From: Thermocladium sp049965935
GTDB taxonomy: Archaea > Thermoproteota > Thermoprotei > Thermoproteales > Thermocladiaceae
Direction: 5' to 3'
DNA: 50,524 nucleotides
Assembly: GCA_049965935.1 (NCBI GenBank)
Contig: JBMFVP010000006.1
Span: 1-50,524, forward strand
Shown here: positions 7,872 through 16,072 of the stretch, in pieces
How positions within the stretch are numbered: position 1 is the stretch's first letter
Layout of the letters: each line of letters opens with the position of its first letter
Program-made: the position numbers and the translations under genes
Notes under the pieces: generated by a model
Databases searched by the model: none
Seen by the model: the letters and a program-made list of their open reading frames with translations, nothing else
What the model was told of the DNA's origin: nothing

Positions 7872-8281
7872 TTCTGTCTCAGTGCAAGAATTACTGGAAG
7901 TTATTTGCCGACAACGATGATTATTGCTGCATCAAGCTGGATGGATTGTTTAGAATTGACAAAACAGTTGATGCCTTATGTATAGGTAAAGCAGATGGAC
8001 AGCTATATCTAGTTGAAATAAAGGAAACGAGGAGCCAAAGCATGAGGAAAAGAGCTATGGAACAGATAGAAGGCACTTGTAAATTAATTAATAGAAAAAT
8101 TAAAAAGGCCATCATTTATTACTACAATGAGGGGACGGCGAACCCCGATAATGAAAATATAAGGCAATTAATGAGTACTCTGCAGCTAAGATATCAATTG
8201 CGCATTATAGAAATCACTGAATCTCAAAATTCCTATAATGAAGTAATGAGTATAATTGAGCCGGCTAAGTGTCTTGACTGA
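7871..8281 (+). CDS. Small PD-(D/E)XK-like nuclease, ATPase partner
   Basis: 136 residues if initiated at the ATT that overlaps the ATPase stop (TAATT), or 111 from the only canonical start, TTG at 7946. The segment between them (CKNYWKLF..., YCCIKLDGL) reads like genuine protein. The core VDALCIG...LYLVEIKET has the spacing of a restriction-like nuclease active site: Asp in one strand, then E-x-K in the next. A helical, basic C-terminal half follows. It has no recognised close family. Immediate coupling to the ATPase suggests a two-component ATPase-nuclease system. AT-rich like its partner. Confidence 0.55.
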   Translation: MLSQCKNYWKLFADNDDYCCIKLDGLFRIDKTVDALCIGKADGQLYLVEIKETRSQSMRKRAMEQIEGTCKLINRKIKKAIIYYYNEGTANPDNENIRQLMSTLQLRYQLRIIEITESQNSYNEVMSIIEPAKCLD

Positions 8282-8602
8282 TGATTCTCACCTTTTGGGG
8301 AAGGTTCTCTCCATTTCCCAATGTAGGCAGGAGGTTCATTTTTAGAGGAGGGGTTCAAGCTTGAGTGCTGAAGGACTTCATGGAAGACGCTAAGCAACTT
8401 CACGATCAAGATGGGTAATCGTCGCCTAGGGTGAAGACTTTAGGGCATTAACTAGAGGCCGATGTGATTGGTTGTGTGTTGGAGTTAATAAAGAATTGAA
8501 TACTAGTCCTCGCCATTATTGAGGCGGAGGCTTGGGAATTAAATCTCCAGGAGGCATTATGGAGAAGGTAAATAAGGAGGAGTTGCTGGAAATTATGCGT
8601 GA
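8282..8602. other. Gene-free gap with hairpin and possible transposase relic
   Basis: No intact gene is seen. A hairpin CCTCGCC (8508-8514) against GGCGGAGG (8523-8530), followed by CTTGGG, resembles the terminal hairpins found elsewhere in this window. Just upstream, 8455-8495 can be read as a decayed EADVIGCVLELIK segment, vaguely like the end of a TnpB nuclease domain. The region may be the scar of a small IS605-type element inserted beside the ATPase-nuclease pair. An open frame on the plus strand from 8560 runs into the antisense of the DUF151 gene and is not called. Confidence 0.3.
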
Positions 8603-9073
8603 TTACTCCTCCATGTCTAGGTCTATATTTGATGCGTCTAGTTCCGTTATTATGGCGTCCTTGGGCTTAGTGTATTGGTATAGGTGGGATGCAACGAATA
8701 TGGGTGCATCGGCCCTGAGAGCTATTGCTACTGCATCGCTTGGCCTCGCATCTATGTAATGTATCTTGCCGTTCCTGTCCTTGAGGTAAATCGTGGCCGT
8801 ATACGTGTGCCCCAGCAATGCGTCTATGGTTACTTTCTCAATGCTGCCGCTCAGCGCTTCTATTATCTCCATAACGAGGTCCTGAGTTAGGGGGCGAGGG
8901 AATTGTGCTTCCCCCAGCGCCTTCTTTATGCTGAATGCCTCCATCATGCCTATCCATATGGGCAATACATTGCTTCCCCAATCACTGCTTCCAATAAGCA
9001 TTATTGCATCCTCATTGCTTGCGAGGAGATCATCCAGCTCCGCCCTTATGTACTTAACATCCTTACTATCCAC
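8603..9073 (-). CDS. Bifunctional nuclease family protein (DUF151)
   Basis: A DUF151/BFN-domain protein. The family pattern is clear: VLPIWIGMMEAFSIKKAL, PRPLTQDLVMEIIEAL, then VTIDALLGHTYTATIYL and the hallmark IDARPSDAVAIALR. Family members are described as nucleases, but the biochemical role in archaea is not settled. It has 156 residues from GTG at 9073, the usual domain length. The frame stays open further upstream toward 9313, but those residues overlap the promoter of the divergent DUF89 gene and look non-coding. TTG at 9130 is an alternative start. Confidence 0.75.
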   Translation of the reverse strand: MDSKDVKYIRAELDDLLASNEDAIMLIGSSDWGSNVLPIWIGMMEAFSIKKALGEAQFPRPLTQDLVMEIIEALSGSIEKVTIDALLGHTYTATIYLKDRNGKIHYIDARPSDAVAIALRADAPIFVASHLYQYTKPKDAIITELDASNIDLDMEE

Positions 9074-9196
9074 GCGGTAATTAATTTCTCCCTCTATTAA
9101 TCTCTTTCGTGCCAAGCTAATTCCAATCAATGAGACCCGCTTCCCTCGTTGATTTAACTGTCCGCAAGGGGCGCCAGCGTCGGTGTGCTCAAAACA

Positions 9197-9205
9197 TTTA
9201 TAATA
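9197..9205 (+). promoter_or_regulatory. TATA box of the DUF89 gene
   Basis: TTTATAATA is centred 26 nt before the GTG at 9226, so the mRNA is probably leaderless and the GTG start is favoured. Confidence 0.55.
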
Positions 9206-9225
9206 AGTAAACCCCAGGGCAACCC

Positions 9226-10092
9226 GTGTGGTACCTCGATCAACATGAGTGCGCCCTATGCGCGCTCTCCTCGAGGGTAATGGAGCTGAAGAAGTTCGGG
9301 AACAATGATCCAAGCAACATAATTAGGATCATTAAGTCCGTTGAGGAGAATTACGGCTTGGGCAGGTCAAGGCTCTTTGCCGCCACTTTCGAGGAGGAGA
9401 CCAAGCTTCTTGGGGTTGATGATCCATACCAGGAACTAAAGAGAAGCGTGGAGGAGGTCGTGGAGAAGTCCATAACGAAAATGAATCCCACACTGCCCGA
9501 GTTGATCAAGATGGCGGCGGCAGCCAACTCCGTGGATGCACCCATGAAGGATTACGCATTCGACGCCGAGAAGATGGTGGAGAGGCTGAGGGAGGAACCG
9601 ATGCTGATGGGAGTCACTGAGGATGACTTGAACCGCATAACTAGCGCAGGCAGCGTGGTTTACGTGACCGATAATGCCGGGGAATTCGCGGTCGATGCGG
9701 CCCTAATTAAGGCGCTCAGCAATAGCGTTGATGTCACCGTGATCAGCAGGAGCCTCCCCTATGAGACCGACGTCGTCGCCGGCTACGTTAGAAGCAAGTT
9801 ACCTGGAGTCAGGGTAGTGGAGACCGGCAACAGGTTGCCCGCGTTCCTCAGCGATGATGTGTATGAGAAGTACGTGGCTCGAAGCAGCCTAGTGATTTCG
9901 AAGGGCGTTGGAAACCTGGAGGCATATATTGAGTCCAGGAGGAGCCACGGCAACGCATTATTCCTATTGAGGGTTAAGTGTAGACCATTCATTAGGGTCC
10001 TGGGGGTACCCATGGGCAAGCCCATAATAGCCTCCTCCAAAAAAATTAACGAGTTAATTTTTAAAAGCCAAACCCACACGGCGACCCCGTGA
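9226..10092 (+). CDS. DUF89 damage-control metal phosphatase
   Basis: A DUF89/ARMT1-like metal-dependent phosphatase of 288 residues. The diagnostic elements are all present: C..C near the N-terminus (ECALC), AAAANSVD (about 97-104), YVTDNAGE (about 145-152) with the metal-binding Asp/Asn, and VISKGVGNLEAY followed by LFLLRVKCRPF. The family removes phosphate from harmful or misplaced sugar and cofactor phosphates; the natural substrate here is unknown. The GTG start is supported by the TATA spacing. It overlaps the next gene by 4 nt (GTGA), so it forms an operon with an MFS transporter. Confidence 0.85.
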   Translation: MWYLDQHECALCALSSRVMELKKFGNNDPSNIIRIIKSVEENYGLGRSRLFAATFEEETKLLGVDDPYQELKRSVEEVVEKSITKMNPTLPELIKMAAAANSVDAPMKDYAFDAEKMVERLREEPMLMGVTEDDLNRITSAGSVVYVTDNAGEFAVDAALIKALSNSVDVTVISRSLPYETDVVAGYVRSKLPGVRVVETGNRLPAFLSDDVYEKYVARSSLVISKGVGNLEAYIESRRSHGNALFLLRVKCRPFIRVLGVPMGKPIIASSKKINELIFKSQTHTATP

Positions 10093-11279
10093 ACAACGTT
10101 AAGAAGCTGGCCTTAACATCCATTGGCCACTTCATCAATGACGGGAACCTAGCCATACTTCCCTACCTGATTTTCCCAATAATAAGCAAGCCACCGTACA
10201 ATGTCTCCCCCATCACCATTGGATTAATGTACTCGCTCCTCGGGCTCCTTGGCGCCCTCGCCAGCCCACTTGTTCCCCTCACAATTAAGGCCCTGGGAAG
10301 CGCGTTGAGAAGCATGGCGCTGGGCATGATGCTGTGGACCATTGGATTAATAGCATTGGCGGCCTCATTCCTCGCCGGCAATTACTTCCTACCGACTATG
10401 CTTGCCGCCGTGATCCTAATGGGGGTGGCCAGCACATTTTACCACCCCACGGGGGCAGCAGTGCTCTCCGAGGCATATGGCGGAAACGCGGGGGCGGCCC
10501 TCGGCATAAATGGGGCATTCGGCAGCATAGGGAGATCGGCCTACCCATACCTAGCGTCCCTAGCCATATTCATTGGGGGGAGCCTGGATCCAAGCAATGT
10601 CTGGATATTCGCCGCCGTGTCCCTAGTCATCGGTGCTGCAGCATTCATGGCTAGCGGGGGCCGAATGACAATTAAGGGAACCGAGAAGCCGAGGGAGGCA
10701 ATGGGGCGGGAATTAATCATGCTAGTGATCCTCCTAACCATAATAACAATGATGAGGAACTCCTTCGTCCAGGGAACAAATGGATTCATATCCATTTACT
10801 TGAATCAATACCTAAACATAAAGCTGGGGGACATAGGGGCAACCATGGCAATAGTGCTCTCATCCGCCATAATAGGGCAGCCCCTCCTCGGTTGGCTTAG
10901 CGATAAGGCGGGGCGGAGATTAATGGCCGCCATAACCTCCATTGGCGCGTCGCTCGCATTCATTGGATTAGTGTACACTAAGAACCTTGCCCTCGCATTC
11001 CTCTTCGAGTTCTTCGCCCTCAGCAATTTCCCAGTCATATTATCAATAGTTGGCGACCTATTCCCCCAGAACCAGGTCGGGAGCGCTAACAGCATAGTGT
11101 GGAACATTGGAATAACGGGGGGCAACGTTATTGGGCCCCTCATAGCGGGTCTCCTCGCCAGCTACGTGGGGCTCATAAATGGACTAGAGGCATTATCTAT
11201 TCTGGGATTGATTTCAGGCATCATGTGGATAGGCGTGCCGAAGCCACCGAAGAAGAGGAGGGTCCCATTATTCATGTGA
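10089..11279 (+). CDS. MFS transporter (fosmidomycin-resistance-like)
   Basis: A 396-residue major facilitator superfamily permease with about 12 hydrophobic segments and a central cytoplasmic loop around residues 200-215 (GTEKPREAMGRE). The first segment, GHFINDGNLAILPYL, resembles the Fsr/fosmidomycin-resistance branch of MFS efflux proteins, and GWLSDKAGRR is the MFS loop-8/9 signature. The substrate is unknown. The GTG start overlaps the DUF89 stop. Coupling to a metabolite-repair phosphatase hints at export of a damaged or dephosphorylated metabolite (inference). Its 3' end overlaps the convergent small gene by 12 nt. Confidence 0.8.
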   Translation: MNNVKKLALTSIGHFINDGNLAILPYLIFPIISKPPYNVSPITIGLMYSLLGLLGALASPLVPLTIKALGSALRSMALGMMLWTIGLIALAASFLAGNYFLPTMLAAVILMGVASTFYHPTGAAVLSEAYGGNAGAALGINGAFGSIGRSAYPYLASLAIFIGGSLDPSNVWIFAAVSLVIGAAAFMASGGRMTIKGTEKPREAMGRELIMLVILLTIITMMRNSFVQGTNGFISIYLNQYLNIKLGDIGATMAIVLSSAIIGQPLLGWLSDKAGRRLMAAITSIGASLAFIGLVYTKNLALAFLFEFFALSNFPVILSIVGDLFPQNQVGSANSIVWNIGITGGNVIGPLIAGLLASYVGLINGLEALSILGLISGIMWIGVPKPPKKRRVPLFM

Positions 11280-11507
11280 ATCGATCATCGCTAATAAGTC
11301 CCTCATTAAGGACGAGACGTGCTCGTAATCCCTGAGCCTCCGTGCCTTGGCGAACCTGGCCTTCATGTATGGGCGGGAAGCCAGGACCTCCCTCGCTATT
11401 ACCTTGAGTAGAGTCATGCCCTCACTATTCAAAGCCCCATCGGAGTAGTAAGGAGAGTAAGGGTGAAGAAGCTCCTCCACGTAGCTCCTCAGCGCTTCGC
11501 TGCCCAT
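11268..11507 (-). CDS. Hypothetical protein, 79 aa
   Basis: An all-helical, charged small protein with no recognised family. It starts MGSEALRSYVEELL, has many Arg/Glu residues in amphipathic helices and no membrane segment. An A/T-rich TATA-like stretch at about 11515-11535 lies upstream of the ATG. It sits convergent to the MFS gene and downstream of, but not overlapping, the methyltransferase gene. It is probably real given the start, the length and the lack of any competing frame. Function unknown. Confidence 0.5.
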   Translation of the reverse strand: MGSEALRSYVEELLHPYSPYYSDGALNSEGMTLLKVIAREVLASRPYMKARFAKARRLRDYEHVSSLMRDLLAMIDSHE

Positions 11508-11536
11508 GAATCGATAATACTATTATTAAAATAAAT

Positions 11537-12226
11537 CTACCGCTTCACTCCAACGTACTCAAACACGGTGCCCAGGCCCCGGGGCGTCCACCTAATCGTG
11601 CTGAACCTGGTCTCCATTAATTCCTTCAACTTCCTATTGGGGGGCATCGCGTCATATATGGTATTTATCTCCCTAAAGTAAGATGCGTTTCGCCTACCAG
11701 CCACTAGGAATGCAAGGAATGGAATAATATACATGGTGTAGAGGTGCCCAAGCCGCCCTATGAATCCATTATCCGGGTGACCAATATTAACGCTGGCCAG
11801 GACTCCCCCCGCCCTAAGGATCTCCCAGAGGGCGTTCACAGCCATGGATAAGTCATGGGACGCGTGAAGCGAGAATCCCATGACCACTGCATCCATTGAG
11901 GCTGGGCGAAGCGGGGGCTCCTCAAATGATGCAACCACCTTATCCAGATCCCGGGGAGCCATCAACAACATATCAATTGATTGATCCATCAACAACATAT
12001 TGAGGTCCCCCCTCGCCGAGAGGAGGAGCCCACTCATTATGCCGGGCCCTGCCCCCGCATCCAACACCCTTGCCCCCCGGGGAAGAAGTGGGGCGAGGCT
12101 CATTACAATGGATTTACGCCACCCATCAATGAGGAAAAGCGTGACTACCCTGCTTGTCCTATCATAAACGCCGGCTATCTTCCCATATATGGGGTACAAC
12201 CGGCGCCACTTATACCCAATCCCCAT
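11537..12226 (-). CDS. Class I SAM-dependent methyltransferase (UbiE/MenG-like)
   Basis: A Rossmann-fold methyltransferase of 229 residues. Motif I is VLDAGAGPGIM (about 54-64), followed by an acidic strand end (LLMDQS) and the post-I/motif II region MDAVVMGFSLHASHD. The N-terminal YGKIAGVYDRTSR and the overall pattern resemble UbiE/MenG quinone methyltransferases, which would fit menaquinone-type respiration; other small-molecule targets remain possible. TATA-like sequence at 12244-12258, inside the 3' end of aroD, lies 20-30 nt before the ATG, so it appears to have its own promoter. Confidence 0.75.
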   Translation of the reverse strand: MGIGYKWRRLYPIYGKIAGVYDRTSRVVTLFLIDGWRKSIVMSLAPLLPRGARVLDAGAGPGIMSGLLLSARGDLNMLLMDQSIDMLLMAPRDLDKVVASFEEPPLRPASMDAVVMGFSLHASHDLSMAVNALWEILRAGGVLASVNIGHPDNGFIGRLGHLYTMYIIPFLAFLVAGRRNASYFREINTIYDAMPPNRKLKELMETRFSTIRWTPRGLGTVFEYVGVKR

Positions 12227-12245
12227 CCAGGAACCCCCAGAATGT

Positions 12246-12875
12246 TTAAGCTTTATTTTTTGTGCCCAGAGCCCTAATTAATCCAAGCAAGTCGCGGCAC
12301 TCCTCGATGGTTAATTGCCCATCAGCCGTGGACTCGCCCACGCTGCAGTACAGTAGCGCGGAGCCAAGCATGGCTAGGGCAGCCCTAGCGGGCTTGCTTC
12401 CCATAATCATGGCCGCCACGCGCACATCCACGGCACTCGCGAGGAGTCGAGCCATTGTTGGAACATCGCGTGAATCCGCGGAGGCCACCTTATAAATGGG
12501 GTAACCCATTGACTTAACTAGGCCATAATCCCCCCACGCCAATCGCCAGGAGAGTCGACCCTTAAACACGTGCCGCGACGCTATTACGCCGTGGGGCCCC
12601 AGCGGGTGATTGCGGAGAAATGAGAGCTCAGCATCTATCATTAACCCCAAATCAAGCGCCAATTCTAGGAGCCTCTCCTTAATCATTGGAGGCACTGGAT
12701 TCACTCCCCCCTCCCCTGGATCCCTTATTGTGATTATGGCGGGAAGCCCGGCGTGTCTCTTAATTACCTCCTCATGCCCATCCCTGAGGTAATCAAGGCG
12801 AAGCTCCACTAAGTCACACCCCTCTATGCGCGGCGACGAGAAGAGGGGGCTCCTCACCGGGATTGAGCATGCTAT
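12246..12875 (-). CDS. aroD: 3-dehydroquinate dehydratase, type I
   Basis: Converts 3-dehydroquinate to 3-dehydroshikimate. Type I markers are GCDLVELRLDYL, the His in VIASRHVF and the Schiff-base lysine in YPIYKVAS. The family's first strand (ACSIP) is encoded upstream of the first canonical start, GTG at 12857, in the same frame and without ATG/GTG/TTG. An ATA at 12875 overlaps the last base of the aroA stop (TAATA) and would give MACSIPV, 209 residues. An ATT at 12890 is another option. The coordinates use the ATA; starting at 12857 would remove the first strand. It is the last gene of the supraoperon. Confidence 0.85.
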   Translation of the reverse strand: MACSIPVRSPLFSSPRIEGCDLVELRLDYLRDGHEEVIKRHAGLPAIITIRDPGEGGVNPVPPMIKERLLELALDLGLMIDAELSFLRNHPLGPHGVIASRHVFKGRLSWRLAWGDYGLVKSMGYPIYKVASADSRDVPTMARLLASAVDVRVAAMIMGSKPARAALAMLGSALLYCSVGESTADGQLTIEECRDLLGLIRALGTKNKA

Positions 12876-14125
12876 TAATGGCTCATTAATCGTACATCGA
12901 CACCCAGCGACGAGAGGTCAACCCAGTAATTAGGGTTACTCTTAGAAACGCACTCCGCCTCAAGAACTGTGGAGCCCCATGCCGCGCCAATCATGCCGCC
13001 CAACATGCCTATCCTATGATCCCCGCCGCACCTAATCAAGCCATGACGGGGGGAGGCGCCCCTTACCTCCAGGTAATCTGTGCCGCTCACTGCATTAACC
13101 CCAAACGCACGGAGGGACTCCACTATAGTTACTAGCCTATTGCTCTCCTTATATGCCAAGTGGCTTAACCCAATTAATCGAGCCCCATCCCCAACAGCGG
13201 CCACGCCCGCAAGCACTGGAGCCAGGTCCGGCGCATCGCCTAGATCAAGCTCAATGAATCCCCGGGGACTCCCCTCCACCACCCACGTTGACCCAATCAC
13301 TCGGCTCCTGAGCCCCATTAACTCCATGTAGCTCACCACAATTGAGTCACCACGCCATGGCGGGGGAGTCGGGAGCCCAGTCACATTAATTGAGCCTCCC
13401 GAGGCGGCGGCTGCGCCTCCATAGAACGCCGCCAACGCGTAGTCCCCCGGCACATCTAACGTGGATAATTGAGGATCACAGGGAGGCGAGGCGATGAAGT
13501 CATCCTCGATCCTGGCCCTGCACCCAAACAATGCCAGGGCGTCGGCGGTCATGTGGATATAGGGACGCGAAACTAGGGGCGTGGTGACCTCGATCTCCAC
13601 CCCCTTCTCAGAGGCTGCGCCAGCCATCATCAAGGAGGAAATGAATTGGCTGGAGATATCCCCCCTAATCCTAACCCTGCCGCCCCTTAATCCGCCCCTC
13701 ACCTTGAGGGGAAGCGAGTCCCCCTCTATGACTGCGCCGAGGGACCTCAACGCGGTAATCAAGTCCGTTAAGGGGCGAGACCTAAGCGTGGAGTCCCCCG
13801 TAATCACTACTCCACCGTGGATCGAGGCAAGTGCGAGGCCCATTCTAAGCGTTGTCCCGCTGCCGCCCAAGTCAACAATCACATCCTCCCCGCGCCGCGA
13901 TAATGGCCCCCTCACCAGGATAGAGGAGGCGCGGCGCTCAACGATGGCCCCCAAGGCACTAATTAATCTAAGCGCGGCCGAGGCATCGCTTGACTCTGGG
14001 TAATTACGTATAATTGATTCACCGCTGGCCAGGGACGCAGTTAATGCAAACCTAATTGCCCAGCTCTTGGATGGGGGAGCCGAAATCATTCCCGAGGCCC
14101 TGGATGGATTAATCAAGGCCCTCAA
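12875..14125 (-). CDS. aroA: 3-phosphoshikimate 1-carboxyvinyltransferase (EPSP synthase)
   Basis: Transfers enolpyruvyl from PEP to shikimate-3-phosphate. At 416 residues it has the normal length. Motifs in order: APPSKSWAIRFALTAS (phosphate/PEP binding, about 16-31), GGSGTTLRM, SSQFISSLMMAGA, and near the C-terminus GGDHRIGMLGG in place of the usual DHRxAM. The start overlaps the shikimate kinase stop by 4 nt (ATGA), and the stop overlaps the proposed aroD start, so translation is tightly coupled throughout. Confidence 0.93.
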   Translation of the reverse strand: MRALINPSRASGMISAPPSKSWAIRFALTASLASGESIIRNYPESSDASAALRLISALGAIVERRASSILVRGPLSRRGEDVIVDLGGSGTTLRMGLALASIHGGVVITGDSTLRSRPLTDLITALRSLGAVIEGDSLPLKVRGGLRGGRVRIRGDISSQFISSLMMAGAASEKGVEIEVTTPLVSRPYIHMTADALALFGCRARIEDDFIASPPCDPQLSTLDVPGDYALAAFYGGAAAASGGSINVTGLPTPPPWRGDSIVVSYMELMGLRSRVIGSTWVVEGSPRGFIELDLGDAPDLAPVLAGVAAVGDGARLIGLSHLAYKESNRLVTIVESLRAFGVNAVSGTDYLEVRGASPRHGLIRCGGDHRIGMLGGMIGAAWGSTVLEAECVSKSNPNYWVDLSSLGVDVRLMSH

Positions 14126-14925
14126 GCCTCATCCACCTCATTCACTGGCTCCACGAGCAGCGTTAATCCATTTAACTCGCTCAGCCAATTAATGTACTCC
14201 CGCGGGGAATCCCTGAACACGGCGGCCACGGCGGGACCATTCCCAGTGACCCCCGCTGAGACTGCGCCCATTGATAACGCGGAACCCACTAGCCTAGAGA
14301 AACCGTACCCCAAAGCGGCGTCCACGGCCAAGCCATTCATTAACATGGCTGCCCAGTACCGCTTTCCCCAAGCCAACTCGAAGAGGGACTCATGAAACCT
14401 CCTCAGGAGGCGGAGGCGTGGAACACTTACTCGCTTCGCCGTGGGCGGCACGTGGATTACGACGCTGACTTGAGGAGCCTCATCGCGCCTAAGCACCCTC
14501 ATCTCGAAGTTATTGGTCAGCGTTATGCCTCCTAACAAGGAGGCCGATGCATCATCGAGGGCCCCAGTTATTGAGGAGCCTAGGCGAAGCGTTGCCCGCG
14601 CAGCCGCTATCGCTGCTCCAGTCCTGTCCCGAGTGCCCGCTAATCGAGATGCCTCAAGCATTATGGCGGCGGCCACTGCGCTATTGCTCTTTAATCCGCT
14701 GCCCAACGGTATTGAGCTCTTCACCTCCGCGCAGAGTGAACCAAGTCCAAACGTTTTCCTCGCTTCCTCCAGGATCGCGGAGACGAACGTGTCATCCATG
14801 CTCTTCACCTCACTCCTCTGGCATTCCCAGACCTTGGCCTCCACGGGCAGGTTAATCGCCATGACCACCCCAAGGCCCGCTGGGACCGCGTTCACTATGC
14901 TGACGCCGCCGAATGCCTTAACCAT
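14122..14925 (-). CDS. aroK: Archaeal shikimate kinase (GHMP family)
   Basis: Phosphorylates shikimate at O3. It is not related to bacterial AroK: this is the GHMP-kinase type used by archaea, as shown by the ATP loop PLGSGLKSNSAVAAA (about 68-82), the GALDDASASLLGG segment and the C-terminal GAVSAGVTGNGPAVAAVF. 267 residues fits the family. It lies between aroC and aroA with short overlaps at both ends (8 nt with aroC, 4 nt with aroA). This placement in an otherwise complete aro cluster confirms the assignment. Confidence 0.92.
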   Translation of the reverse strand: MVKAFGGVSIVNAVPAGLGVVMAINLPVEAKVWECQRSEVKSMDDTFVSAILEEARKTFGLGSLCAEVKSSIPLGSGLKSNSAVAAAIMLEASRLAGTRDRTGAAIAAARATLRLGSSITGALDDASASLLGGITLTNNFEMRVLRRDEAPQVSVVIHVPPTAKRVSVPRLRLLRRFHESLFELAWGKRYWAAMLMNGLAVDAALGYGFSRLVGSALSMGAVSAGVTGNGPAVAAVFRDSPREYINWLSELNGLTLLVEPVNEVDEA

Positions 14926-16072
14926 GGCAAGCCGACCTGTACTGCCTCCACCTATCCTCTATAGTGGCGGTCTCCTCCTCGCTCAGCCTCACTGGATTAA
15001 TTAATCCAGCCCTAAGCATGTGGTCCGCCACGACTAGGGAAACCATTGCCTCGGCAACGGTGACGCCTCGAATGGCCACGGCGGGATCATGCCTCCCCTT
15101 CACGCTGATCTCAACGGGTTCCCCCGTCCTGAGATCCACGGACTTGGCTGGCCTCCTTATTGAGCTAGTGGGCTTAAACGCGACGCGGATAATTATGGGT
15201 TCCCCAATGCTCACGCCGCCCAACATGCCTCCAGCCCTATTGGTCTCTAGGCCGGGCTTATTCCCCTTCATCACTATATTATCCCTATGCTCGCTCCCCC
15301 TCACTCGCGCGGCGGCGAAGCCCTGCCCCACCTCGAACCCCATCGTGGCCGGGATACTCATTAATGCCTTCGCTAGATCCGCCTTCAACTTATCGAACAC
15401 GGGTTCCCCAAGACCGGCTGGGGGATCCATCACAATCACCTCCGCTATCCCGCCCCAACTATCGCCTTCCTCTAGGGCCTTCCTCATGACCTCCACATAC
15501 CTCTCCTCCGTCATTGGGTCAGGAGCCTTGAGGGGAGAGTACTTGGCGCAAAGCGCCTCACTCCACCCAGGCCTCGCCGCATCAATGGGACCCAGGGAGG
15601 CTAGGTAACCGGCGACCATTGTGCCGTGGAGCAGCATTAGCTTCTTGGCCACGGCGGCCGCCGCAACCCTCGCCACTGTCTCCCTAGCGCTTGCGCGTCC
15701 ACCGCCCCTATAATCCCAATTGCTTAAGCCGTACTTAAGCACGTAACTCAAGTCAGCGTGTCCAGGCCTGGGCCTATACCTGTAATCCTCATATGGCGAT
15801 GATTGGACATCCAGGTTCCTCACTAGGATAGCCACAGGCGATCCAGTGGTTCTCCCCGAGAAGACTCCACTTAGGATCTCAGGCTCATCGGGTTCCCGCC
15901 GCGGCGAGACGAATTTGCCGCCTGGCTTCCTGAATTGAAGCTCGAACCTAATATCATCCTCCCCAAGGAGAAGACCCGCTGGGACCCCATCAATGACGAC
16001 CCCCACCGCCTTGCCGTGAGATTCCCCGAAAGTGGTTATGCGCAGCATTGATCCAAAGGTGTTACCCCCCAT
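14918..16072 (-). CDS. aroC: Chorismate synthase
   Basis: FMN-dependent 1,4-elimination of EPSP to chorismate. The N-terminus reads GNTFGSMLRITTFGESHG, followed by RPGHADLSYVLKYG and RGGGRASARETVARVAAAAVA, which are the flavin and substrate signatures, and RAGGMLGGVSIGEPI further on. 384 residues is typical. The start overlaps aroE by 11 nt. Chorismate made here feeds the trpE/trpG and chorismate mutase steps encoded upstream in the same transcription unit. Confidence 0.95.
   Translation of the reverse strand: MGGNTFGSMLRITTFGESHGKAVGVVIDGVPAGLLLGEDDIRFELQFRKPGGKFVSPRREPDEPEILSGVFSGRTTGSPVAILVRNLDVQSSPYEDYRYRPRPGHADLSYVLKYGLSNWDYRGGGRASARETVARVAAAAVAKKLMLLHGTMVAGYLASLGPIDAARPGWSEALCAKYSPLKAPDPMTEERYVEVMRKALEEGDSWGGIAEVIVMDPPAGLGEPVFDKLKADLAKALMSIPATMGFEVGQGFAAARVRGSEHRDNIVMKGNKPGLETNRAGGMLGGVSIGEPIIIRVAFKPTSSIRRPAKSVDLRTGEPVEISVKGRHDPAVAIRGVTVAEAMVSLVVADHMLRAGLINPVRLSEEETATIEDRWRQYRSACHG

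Noticed and set aside
8532..8759. Open frame on the plus strand over the end of the DUF151 gene
   Set aside because: Most of it is antisense to a well-supported gene and has no family resemblance.
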